Virus record (IMG/VR): IMGVR_UViG_3300020159_001113 | Span: 1 to 23,071 of that record | DNA length: 23,071 nucleotides | Direction: 5' to 3' (one strand) | Origin: a virus | Shown: in pieces, positions 15,911 through 21,102 of the stretch | Position numbering within the stretch: the first letter of the stretch is position 1 | How the letters are laid out: each line of letters starts with the position of its first letter | Notes under the pieces: model-generated | Told to the model about the DNA's origin: nothing | Database searches by the model: none | The model's input: the letters and a program-made list of their open reading frames with translations, nothing else | Program-made: the position numbers and the translations under genes

Positions 15911-16747
15911 ATGGCAGCAGTAAAAGTATATACATCGGATAATTATATAATTGTTGAGGAAGATTCAAAGGTTTTTGAGTATGCAAAAGGCTATACATAT
16001 TACACTTTTGTAGGTTCAACCTACACAATCAAAGAAACTGTAGGTGGTGAGTACAAATTTACACAAGCGCAAATAACTGCGGGAGATGTAAGAAAAGAAG
16101 ATAATTCTTCATACACTGAGGAATCATTTAAGACTTTCCTTCGACAAAACACGGGTTTTAAGACGGCTGCGGGAGGTAGCGCAGCGACTCCAATAGGAGC
16201 ATTACTAACACAAACTGGACAAACAACTTCTTATCGAACCGGCGACAATCCAACTGCTGGTCGAGCAACTTCATTTGGTGTATTACTTGGAAACAATCCA
16301 TTTGGAAACGATAAACGATTTACCGATGAATTAGGCGGACAAACATATACTAAAAATATAGTAATTGATTGGTCAACTTATGACGGCACAAATGTACTTG
16401 GATATAAAAGAACGAATACAAATGTAGTGTCAGGTGGTTGGAATAATGCAATAGACACGTGTTTAGCAATAAGCATAGCATCATACACTACGGGTTGGAG
16501 GTTGGCAAATGTTAACGAATGGAATTCGATAATGAATAGAGAACTTTCAAATCCGTTAGGTTATTCACCTTTTACATCATTTACATTTACTTTTAGTTCA
16601 CATACTTCTACAACATACAAACCAGCAAGTGCTGCATATTGTTGGGGGGTTAATAGTTTAGGAAATATATTCGCTAAAGACAAGAACGAAAACTCTTCTT
16701 GTTTGGCAGTACGTACATTCACAGTAACCGGAACAACTTTATCATAA
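15911..16747 (+). CDS. Fibre tip / adhesin with DUF1566 (Lcl, C-type-lectin-like) C-terminal domain
   Basis: This 278-aa protein has three parts. Residues 1-83 are an adaptor domain paralogous to the preceding 85-aa protein. Residues about 84-125 form a Gly/Thr/Ala linker (AAGGSAATPIGALLTQTGQT). Residues about 125-270 form a DUF1566-like domain: FGNDKRFTDELGG, IDWSTYDGTNVLGYKR, the signature TGWRLANVNEWNSIM (194-208), AYCWGVNSLGNIFAKD and the terminal CLAVRTF. DUF1566 has an FGE/C-type-lectin-like fold and is frequent in adhesive tips of Bacteroidetes phages. Receptor recognition at the host surface is the likely role. A promoter-like box lies just upstream, so this gene may also be transcribed independently of the tail operon. 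Confidence 0.75.
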   Translation: MAAVKVYTSDNYIIVEEDSKVFEYAKGYTYYTFVGSTYTIKETVGGEYKFTQAQITAGDVRKEDNSSYTEESFKTFLRQNTGFKTAAGGSAATPIGALLTQTGQTTSYRTGDNPTAGRATSFGVLLGNNPFGNDKRFTDELGGQTYTKNIVIDWSTYDGTNVLGYKRTNTNVVSGGWNNAIDTCLAISIASYTTGWRLANVNEWNSIMNRELSNPLGYSPFTSFTFTFSSHTSTTYKPASAAYCWGVNSLGNIFAKDKNENSSCLAVRTFTVTGTTLS

Positions 16748-16749
16748 TT

Positions 16750-16980
16750 ATGGCAACTTATAAATTTCCCCAATTCAACGTTGAAATTGTTAACCCAACA
16801 ATCGAAGTGTTGATTATTCACGACACAATAGCGGCAAAAACGTGTAGCGTTGACGTTCTTTTATCAACCGATAGCGCAAACTTTGGTGTGACCTTAGAAG
16901 GGTTCACCTACGTTTCAGATTGGAACGATGCCGAAGTTGAAGTTTGGACAATGGTCGAACTATCCAAATACGAGATATGA
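16750..16980 (+). CDS. Small beta-rich phage protein, unknown function
   Basis: This 76-aa protein begins MATYKFPQFNVEIVNPTIEV. ATG 16750, two bases after the previous stop, is preferred over an in-frame ATG at 16699 because the latter overlaps the fibre gene and adds residues of poor coding character. It has alternating beta strands (TCSVDVLLSTDSANFGVTLE) and an acidic, Trp-containing end (WNDAEVEVWTMVELSKYEI). The type looks familiar from flavobacterial phages, where it lies between the fibre and lysis genes, but I know of no function. Its stop overlaps the next ATG (ATGA). Confidence 0.65.
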   Translation: MATYKFPQFNVEIVNPTIEVLIIHDTIAAKTCSVDVLLSTDSANFGVTLEGFTYVSDWNDAEVEVWTMVELSKYEI

Positions 16981-17210
16981 CACCTACTGCAATTGTTCAA
17001 TTGGCAAAGAAACACGGCGCATTAGGGGTTCTCGCTTGTTGGTTGGCGTACACAAATATGCGTTTAGATGCTGTTGAAGGTGAGTTGTATAAGTGTTACG
17101 ACAAATTCACACCTAAAATACAAGCGATTACAGAGCGTTTTGATCATCAACCTATACGATACGCCATCTTGACCAAAGAAACAACGTTAAAACGAAGAAA
17201 ACAAGCATAA
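16977..17210 (+). CDS. Holin-like small membrane protein
   Basis: This 77-aa protein begins MTPTAIVQLAKKHG. The start at 16977 is chosen for its ATGA overlap with the previous stop; an in-frame ATG at 16944 would add 11 residues. One predicted membrane helix is visible (HGALGVLACWLAYTNMRL, about residues 13-30), followed by a charged helical cytoplasmic or periplasmic tail with a basic C-terminus (KRRKQA). The size, the single membrane segment and the position directly before the cell-wall hydrolase gene suggest a holin or spanin-like lysis protein. Single-helix holins are known, but the sequence alone does not prove this. Confidence 0.55.
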   Translation: MTPTAIVQLAKKHGALGVLACWLAYTNMRLDAVEGELYKCYDKFTPKIQAITERFDHQPIRYAILTKETTLKRRKQA

Positions 17211-17213
17211 AAA

Positions 17214-17786
17214 ATGGTACGGAGTTACACAGATAATCAGTTAATTTCACGAGTTGAAGCATTGCCAACGTTTAAAGGTTGGAAAAAAGGCGTTTATGAT
17301 GTATGGGTTAGGTCGAATGAAGACCTATTTAACCAGTTTGACGACAAGGTATATACGTTTGAATGTGTTGAGGACGGTAAACAACCTAATTTTATTATGG
17401 TTTGTAGTGGAACTTCTAACGCGGGAGCGCAAGGATTGAAATCATTCGAGAGTTACAACAGTAAAGGTTGTGCCATTCTAAAGGCGGACACAATAGTGTA
17501 CGGTTCACATACGTACGGATTACATCGCGGTAAATATCCGGCATATCGCCAGGCAAAAGGATTCCCTTATTTTAGAGATAACGATAAAGACGAAAAGTCG
17601 GAAGAAATAGGAAAAGAATACAACGACATTATAGGCGCAAATTGCCACAAAGCGGGTTGGTTCAGTAAACAAATAGATGGTTGGTCGTTGGCTTGTTTAG
17701 TTCGTAATCAACAAGCGCAGTTCGATAAGTGGATGTCCTTTATAAATAAACGACCGTTAACCGTTGCCATTATAAATGAGTTCTAA
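17214..17786 (+). CDS. Putative endolysin / cell-wall peptidase with H...SxxC motif
   Basis: This 190-aa protein has no signal peptide. It shows a pattern seen in phage-encoded cell-wall enzymes: CSGTSNAGAQGLKSFESYN (64-82), YGLHRGKYPAYRQAKG (101-116), FRDNDKDEKSEEIG (120-133), and then IIGANCHKAGWF with His145 and IDGWSLACLVRNQ with Ser158 and Cys161. An H followed by SxxC resembles the active site of L,D-transpeptidase/carboxypeptidase-like enzymes (usually SxGC). Here the residue before Cys is Ala rather than Gly. Placement after a holin-like gene supports a lysis role. The exact bond cleaved is unknown, and an inactive or structural homologue cannot be excluded. Confidence 0.6.
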   Translation: MVRSYTDNQLISRVEALPTFKGWKKGVYDVWVRSNEDLFNQFDDKVYTFECVEDGKQPNFIMVCSGTSNAGAQGLKSFESYNSKGCAILKADTIVYGSHTYGLHRGKYPAYRQAKGFPYFRDNDKDEKSEEIGKEYNDIIGANCHKAGWFSKQIDGWSLACLVRNQQAQFDKWMSFINKRPLTVAIINEF

Positions 17787-18789
17787 GAAAAAAGGAAATT
17801 GTGAAATGACTATCAAGGGAGAAATAGTCCTTGATTATTTGAGCCGTTTTCCAAAAGCACCAACGCTTACAATTTCAAAATTATTGGTTACTGATCACCC
17901 TGAACTATTTTTGACCGTAGATAATGCGCGCTCATTAGTTCGATGGCATCGCGGTGAACATAACCAATCAAAAAAAGAACCTATGAGAACAGAAGAAGAA
18001 AGAAGAAATGCTAACGCTTGGCGTAAGTTGCCCGAATCCGACTACGAAAAAACGTCTGAATTCATTTTACCTAAAGGAAACAACAGAGTCCTTATCCTAT
18101 CCGATATACATTTTCCTTATCAAGACAACGAAGCGTTAAGCATTGCGCTTAATTACGGGCGTGAGAATAAATGCAACGCGATACTTTTGAATGGTGATAT
18201 AATGGACTGCTACCAAACATCACGCTTTATAAAAGATCCGCGACTACGCGATATGGCTGGCGAGATTGAAATGATTCGCGAGTTCTTAGAATTACTATAC
18301 ACAGAGTTTAACTGCCCAATCTATTATAAGATAGGTAACCACGAAGACCGTTGGGAGAACTACTTAAAAACGAACGCTCCCGCATTAATAGGAATAGATG
18401 ACTTTGAACTTCAACACGTATTGCGTTTCGGTCAATTCGGGGTTCAACTAATCAAATCAAAGCAACTTATCCGCATAGGCAAATTAAGAGTACTACACGG
18501 TCACGAATTTGGTATGTCTGTCTTTTCACCGGTAAACGTTGCAAGAGGTCTTTACACACGCGCTAAAGCATCGTCAGCAATAGGACACCACCACGCGACA
18601 AGTGAGCATTCAGAAAAAGACCTTGACGGTGAGGTCGTTACTACTTGGTCAATTGGTTGTTTATGTGGGTTGTCACCCGATTATTTACCTTTTAACAAAT
18701 GGAATCACGGGTTCGCGTTTGTGACGTTAGACGAAGAAGGCGGTTACGAATTCCGAAACTTGAGAATAATTGACGGTAAAGTCAGATAA
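17776..18789 (+). CDS. Calcineurin-like metallophosphoesterase
   Basis: This 337-aa protein carries the full metal-binding set of the calcineurin-like superfamily: DIHFPY (Asp110, His112), NGDIMD (Asp141), GNHED (Asn188, His189), HGHEFG (His241, His243) and GHHH (270-273). Residues 13-65 are a separate small helical domain (GEIVLDYLSRFPKAPTLTIS) that looks like a winged-helix or HTH-type unit, followed by a charged linker. Phage members may be nucleases, phosphodiesterases or RNA-end processing enzymes; substrate cannot be read from the sequence. The start lies within the end of the putative endolysin gene (11-base overlap). It is the last gene before the late/early boundary, and a promoter-like box begins 7 bases after its stop. 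Confidence 0.85.
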   Translation: MSSKKKGNCEMTIKGEIVLDYLSRFPKAPTLTISKLLVTDHPELFLTVDNARSLVRWHRGEHNQSKKEPMRTEEERRNANAWRKLPESDYEKTSEFILPKGNNRVLILSDIHFPYQDNEALSIALNYGRENKCNAILLNGDIMDCYQTSRFIKDPRLRDMAGEIEMIREFLELLYTEFNCPIYYKIGNHEDRWENYLKTNAPALIGIDDFELQHVLRFGQFGVQLIKSKQLIRIGKLRVLHGHEFGMSVFSPVNVARGLYTRAKASSAIGHHHATSEHSEKDLDGEVVTTWSIGCLCGLSPDYLPFNKWNHGFAFVTLDEEGGYEFRNLRIIDGKVR

Positions 18790-18795
18790 TATAGT

Positions 18796-18803
18796 TAACT
18801 TTG
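18796..18803 (+). promoter_or_regulatory. Bacteroidetes -7 box (TAACTTTG) at the late/early boundary
   Basis: TAACTTTG matches TAnnTTTG. A TTG at 18770-18772 (within TTGAC) lies 23 bases upstream, within the reported range for the -33 element. Transcription would start around 18809 and run through the hairpin at 18836-18860 towards the early small-gene operon. Confidence 0.55.
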
Positions 18804-18835
18804 TATATCTGATTTTTTCTTGTTTTCTTCGGTAG

Positions 18836-18860
18836 AAGCGGCTTTTTATAGGTCGCTTTT
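18836..18860 (+). terminator. Terminator-like hairpin in the boundary region
   Basis: AAGCGGC (18836-18842) pairs with GTCGCTT (18852-18858), 7 bp with one G-T pair, around a 9-base loop. It is followed by a short T-run. An overlapping alternative hairpin is CTTC-GGTA-GAAG (18827-18838), so two folds compete for the same bases. The structure could end late transcription from upstream or attenuate the promoter at 18796. Confidence 0.5.
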
Positions 18861-19026
18861 ACTATTTCTAAAAAATATTTTCAATTATTTTTCTCAATGT
18901 TTACGCGGGTTTCAGCGATATTTGCAAAAGTTCTTACCTTTTTTTTCACATAAATAGTTGTTATATTAAAATAAATTTCTAATTTCACAATGTCAATGAG
19001 ACACAAAACAAGAAAAACAAGAACAG
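18861..19026 (+). promoter_or_regulatory. AT-rich intergenic leader of the early small-gene operon
   Basis: This stretch has no convincing gene. It is very A+T-rich, with T-runs at 18890s and 18939-18948. A weak promoter candidate is TTG at 18958-18960, 19 bases before TAATTTCA (18980-18987), two mismatches from the consensus. Next is an A-rich leader (CAAGAAAAACAAGAACAG) before ATG 19027. Confidence 0.35.
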
Positions 19027-19191
19027 ATGAATCCTTACAAATTCCAATTTTTAGACAAGAATGGCTACGTAATCGAAGAGAAGATTAAGTGGTGTACTTC
19101 AAAACAAGATGCCGTTAAAATGGCAAATAACTATCTTGCAGAATGTCGCGACGGTGACGTAGTTAAAGTAAAAAATTTCAGAGCGTATTAA
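19027..19191 (+). CDS. 54-aa protein, first gene of the early operon, unknown function
   Basis: The product begins MNPYKFQFLDKNGYVIEEKI and ends VVKVKNFRAY. It looks like a small alpha/beta protein: two strands, a helix (SKQDAVKMANNYLAEC), then strands. The start is preceded by an A-rich leader typical of this genome, and the stop is 2 bases before the next ATG. No family is recognised. Small proteins of this kind head early operons in many Bacteroidetes phages. Confidence 0.6.
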   Translation: MNPYKFQFLDKNGYVIEEKIKWCTSKQDAVKMANNYLAECRDGDVVKVKNFRAY

Positions 19192-19193
19192 TT

Positions 19194-19286
19194 ATGGAAC
19201 AGAAATCAGACAAGCAAATGTTTTGGGAAGGCATATTATTTTTCCTTCCGGCAGTATTCATTTTAATATTCTTTTTAATAATCTAA
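19194..19286 (+). CDS. 30-aa single-helix membrane peptide
   Basis: The gene is 31 codons including the stop. The product starts MEQKSDKQMFWEG and continues with one membrane helix (ILFFLPAVFILIFFLII) that runs to the C-terminus, so a short charged N-terminal tail would lie in the cytoplasm. The spacing of 2 bases to the genes on both sides argues that it is translated. Function is unknown; tiny early membrane peptides in phages can act on host membrane proteins or exclude other phages, but nothing here shows that. Confidence 0.5.
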   Translation: MEQKSDKQMFWEGILFFLPAVFILIFFLII

Positions 19287-19288
19287 TT

Positions 19289-19654
19289 ATGAAACTAACA
19301 ACCAATTATAAGATACTTTATTTGGACAGTGAATTCGAGAATTTTACCGTTCAAAACATCAACACCAAACGCATCTTTGATATTTATTTTTCTAATTTAG
19401 AGTTTGACACTTGGACTGAGCAAGGCGGATATGAAGACGAAACAACCGAAGAAGGATTTGTACAGATTACAACGCTTGGATTATGGCGTTACGTTGAGTC
19501 TAATAAGCAACCGTACGTTGAAGTAAAGCACAACGTTTCAGCGACAAAAGAATTCGTTGAAATGCTTTCTTTACGAATAGCCGAGCAATACGACTGGAAC
19601 GATCACGCAGAACGAGAAAGAGATTACGCAATTTCACTAAATCACGAACACTAA
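19289..19654 (+). CDS. Hypothetical acidic early protein (121 aa)
   Basis: The product begins MKLTTNYKILYLDSEFENFT. ATG 19289, two bases after the previous stop, is preferred over an in-frame ATG at 19223 that would run through the membrane peptide gene. The protein is acidic, with a beta-rich N-terminal half (FTVQNINTKRIFDIYFSNLE) and a helical C-terminal end (ATKEFVEMLSLRIAEQYDWN, then HAERERDYAISLNHEH). I do not recognise a family. The stop overlaps the next start by one base. Confidence 0.65.
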   Translation: MKLTTNYKILYLDSEFENFTVQNINTKRIFDIYFSNLEFDTWTEQGGYEDETTEEGFVQITTLGLWRYVESNKQPYVEVKHNVSATKEFVEMLSLRIAEQYDWNDHAERERDYAISLNHEH

Positions 19655-19881
19655 TGGACAAGAACGAATTAGTAAAGAACTTGCTTTTTATGACTTCCGA
19701 CACTATTGTGCAAGATGTTTTAAAGCGATTTAACGCACGTTCACTTGCTGGAATAGAGAAGTACAACACAACGTTAGAGAGAAACGATTTAACGGGCAAA
19801 GAATGGCTGCAACACCTTCAGGACGAATTGATGGACGCGGTGCTTTATATTGAAAAACTAAAAACATTAAAGGATGAGTGA
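19654..19881 (+). CDS. Small helical protein resembling MazG-like nucleotide pyrophosphohydrolases
   Basis: This 75-aa all-helical protein has the pattern RSLAGIEKYNTTLERNDLTG (29-48) followed by EWLQHLQDELMDAVLYIEKL (50-69). The second part contains ELMD (residues 58-61), an ExxD of the type that binds Mg in MazG-like all-alpha NTP pyrophosphatases. Similar small phage proteins with 'WLQH..EEL.DA..Y' are often grouped with that fold. The N-terminal half of a full metal site is not obvious, so enzymatic activity is uncertain. If active, it might remove unwanted dNTPs during phage replication. It overlaps the next gene by 8 bases. Confidence 0.5.
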   Translation: MDKNELVKNLLFMTSDTIVQDVLKRFNARSLAGIEKYNTTLERNDLTGKEWLQHLQDELMDAVLYIEKLKTLKDE

Positions 19882-19969
19882 TGCGGCATTATGGTTCGGC
19901 GGGTTTCTTTTAGGAATCAGCGTTGGAATGGCAATAGGTTATTATTATTTCACAAACATAGAAGAATGA
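19874..19969 (+). CDS. 31-aa single-helix membrane peptide with small-residue (GxxxG-like) face
   Basis: The product starts MSDAALWFGGFLLGISVGMA and ends IGYYYFTNIEE. Nearly the whole peptide is one membrane helix with Gly and Ser spaced like a glycine zipper (GG...G.S.G..IG), suggesting self-association. It overlaps the preceding gene by 8 bases and the following one by 4 (ATGA), which is strong evidence that it is a real, coupled gene. Function is unknown. Confidence 0.55.
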   Translation: MSDAALWFGGFLLGISVGMAIGYYYFTNIEE

Positions 19970-20205
19970 AACAGACGGCAATAGATTGGTTTGAATATCA
20001 ACTTAAAGATAATTTAGGTAACATTGTTATCAATCAAAACTGGCAATTGTTAGAAGATTTAATTGAACAAGCCAAAGAATTAGAAAGAAAGCAGATAATT
20101 AAAGCACACGGAGATAAGAAAAGAACAAAGAGTAATCCAGGCAGTTGCGTTACATATGCTTACACTTTTACGGGTGAAATGTACTACAACGAAACATTCA
20201 AATAA
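19966..20205 (+). CDS. Conserved-type small early phage protein (79 aa)
   Basis: The product begins MKQTAIDWFEYQLKDNLGNI. ATG 19966 is chosen for the ATGA overlap with the preceding membrane peptide; the frame could be extended upstream to ATG 19891, but that stretch encodes basic shadow sequence (MVRRVSFRNQRWNGNRLLLF). The pattern 'M+.TA.DW...QL' followed by LIEQAKELERKQIIKAHGD is one I associate with small proteins repeated in many Bacteroidetes phages. Their role is unknown. The C-terminal part has a mixed polar, aromatic segment (CVTYAYTFTGEMYYNETF). Confidence 0.65.
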   Translation: MKQTAIDWFEYQLKDNLGNIVINQNWQLLEDLIEQAKELERKQIIKAHGDKKRTKSNPGSCVTYAYTFTGEMYYNETFK

Positions 20206-20211
20206 AAACAA

Positions 20212-20373
20212 ATGAAACAGAAAAAAGAAAAACAGATTAAGCCAATGATTCCATTGATGAAAATAATGGATTACTGGAAAAAAGGACATACTTGCGAAGG
20301 TGACAAAGGCGGATCGTTCAACCTGAATCTATACTTGGATTATTGCAAAGTAAAGGAGATGAACAATGCCTAA
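20212..20373 (+). CDS. 53-aa basic protein upstream of the DnaA-like gene, unknown function
   Basis: The product begins MKQKKEKQIKPMIPLMKIMD and ends YCKVKEMNNA. It contains a conserved-looking middle (DYWKKGHTCEGDKGGSFNLN) with two Cys. The 6-base gap to the preceding gene and the 8-base overlap with the following start suggest coupling. No family is recognised. Confidence 0.55.
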   Translation: MKQKKEKQIKPMIPLMKIMDYWKKGHTCEGDKGGSFNLNLYLDYCKVKEMNNA

Positions 20374-20782
20374 AAAATTAGAAAGAACACGCGGTGAATT
20401 GATTAAAGTAATTAACGTACACCATTTTGAAATGTCCGACTTTTGGAGCGTTTGTCCATACACATTTGAAGGCGTTGAAAAGCGCACACGTAAACGCGAG
20501 ATAGTACACTGGCGGAACGTTGGAATGTTGTGGGCGTTTATGTCGGGAATGAGCCTACAAAAAGCCGGTGAAATATTCGACCGTGACCACGCAACAGTAA
20601 TTCACGGAATAGAAAACATCCTAACGGCTTACGAGGGTTACGGACACGTTGAATTGGTTGACATCATAAACACGATTAACGACAATCGACTAACGACAAT
20701 ATTTAAGTCCGACGATTCAAACATCAACTACGCAATTAGTCAAGTAATTTTAGACTCGCGATACAGTGAATTGAATTTTTAG
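20366..20782 (+). CDS. Orphan DnaA domain IV-like DNA-binding protein
   Basis: This 138-aa protein contains the C-terminal DNA-binding domain of DnaA without the ATPase part. Residues 42-85 read RKREIVHWRNVGMLWAFMSG, then MSLQKAGEIFDRDHATVIHG, then IENI. They follow the DnaA domain IV order: basic loop (RKREIV), helix, 'LSL..IG..F' turn, and the signature DHATVIHGIENI (74-85) that resembles RDHTTVIHACRKI. In DnaA this part recognises DnaA boxes. Here it may recruit the host replication machinery, compete with host DnaA or regulate the adjacent replication genes. The remaining residues 86-138 are helical and unrelated. The stop is at the edge of the promoter-like box for the RNA element. Confidence 0.8.
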   Translation: MPKKLERTRGELIKVINVHHFEMSDFWSVCPYTFEGVEKRTRKREIVHWRNVGMLWAFMSGMSLQKAGEIFDRDHATVIHGIENILTAYEGYGHVELVDIINTINDNRLTTIFKSDDSNINYAISQVILDSRYSELNF

Positions 20783-20790
20783 TATATTTG
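20783..20790 (+). promoter_or_regulatory. Bacteroidetes -7 box (TATATTTG) driving the structured RNA element
   Basis: TATATTTG matches TAnnTTTG and lies immediately after the stop of the DnaA-like gene. No good -33 TTG is visible at 17-23 bases; the nearest TTG (20771-20773) is only 9 bases away. Initiation about 5 bases after the box would place the 5' end near G20796, the first base of the first RNA hairpin. Confidence 0.55.
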
Positions 20791-20794
20791 TAAA

Positions 20795-20886
20795 CGGTCT
20801 CCTTCGACATTATAAGACCATAGGAATTATTTACCCTTGTTTTGGATGTAGAGGTCGAAGGCTACTGAAGAAGCGAGGGTTTTTTT
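20795..20886 (+). ncRNA. Candidate structured RNA (~90 nt) with loop-loop pseudoknot and terminator; attenuator or small RNA
   Basis: Three helices can be read directly. P1 is GGTCT (20796-20800) with AGACC (20815-20819), enclosing a 14-base loop that contains CCTTCGAC (20801-20808). P2 is GTAG (20848-20851) with CTAC (20862-20865), enclosing the loop AGGTCGAAGG. P3 is ACCCTTG (20833-20839) with CGAGGGT (20874-20880), one G-T pair, and it encloses P2. CCTTCGAC in loop 1 is the exact reverse complement of GTCGAAGG (20854-20861) in loop 2, giving an 8-bp pseudoknot. P3 is followed by a seven-T run (20880-20886) ending at the ATG of the next gene. With the promoter-like box in front, the unit looks like a complete small transcript or an attenuator for the replication genes. 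I recognise no known RNA family. Confidence 0.6.
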
Positions 20887-21102
20887 ATGCCTAATTTTTA
20901 CAATATGGATTATGTTAATTTAAAATGTAAGTCAAAAGAAAATGATCAGATGTTCGTTGCGATTGGACAATATGTTTCGTTTGAAGTAATTGAAAATAAT
21001 TATTCGTCTCAAATTCTAATTGATCGAAACGACTTGGAAAAGTTATTGCCTTTATTGATCAAGTATTATTACAAACTGCACGAATATGATTGGATGGATT
21101 AA
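20887..21102 (+). CDS. 71-aa protein downstream of the RNA element, unknown function
   Basis: The product begins MPNFYNMDYVNLKCKSKEND and ends YKLHEYDWMD. The first ATG (20887) abuts the terminator T-run of the RNA element; the in-frame ATG at 20905, with an A-rich context, is an alternative that would give MDYVNLKCK. The protein has a beta-rich first half (FVAIGQYVSFEVIENN) and a helical end (DRNDLEKLLPLLIKYYYKLH). It overlaps the initiator gene by 17 bases. No family is recognised. Its expression would depend on readthrough past the RNA element. Confidence 0.6.
   Translation: MPNFYNMDYVNLKCKSKENDQMFVAIGQYVSFEVIENNYSSQILIDRNDLEKLLPLLIKYYYKLHEYDWMD

Noticed and set aside
15911-16747. Diversity-generating retroelement target in the lectin-like fibre tip
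   Set aside because: C-type-lectin-like tips are classic variable regions, but no reverse transcriptase and no A-rich template repeat matching the 3' end of this gene is visible in the window.
18990-19088. 32-codon basic reading frame starting MSMRHKTRKTR
   Set aside because: It overlaps the better-supported 54-aa gene at 19027 in another frame and consists mostly of residues expected from A-rich leader DNA.
19891-19965. Upstream extension of the 79-aa gene to ATG 19891
   Set aside because: The added residues are basic shadow sequence of the 31-aa membrane peptide, and ATG 19966 gives an ATGA overlap and the expected N-terminus.
20795-20886. Type III toxin-antitoxin RNA (repeat array, terminator, toxin gene)
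   Set aside because: The promoter-RNA-terminator-gene order is similar, but there are no tandem repeats in the RNA and the next protein does not resemble a ToxN-type endoribonuclease.
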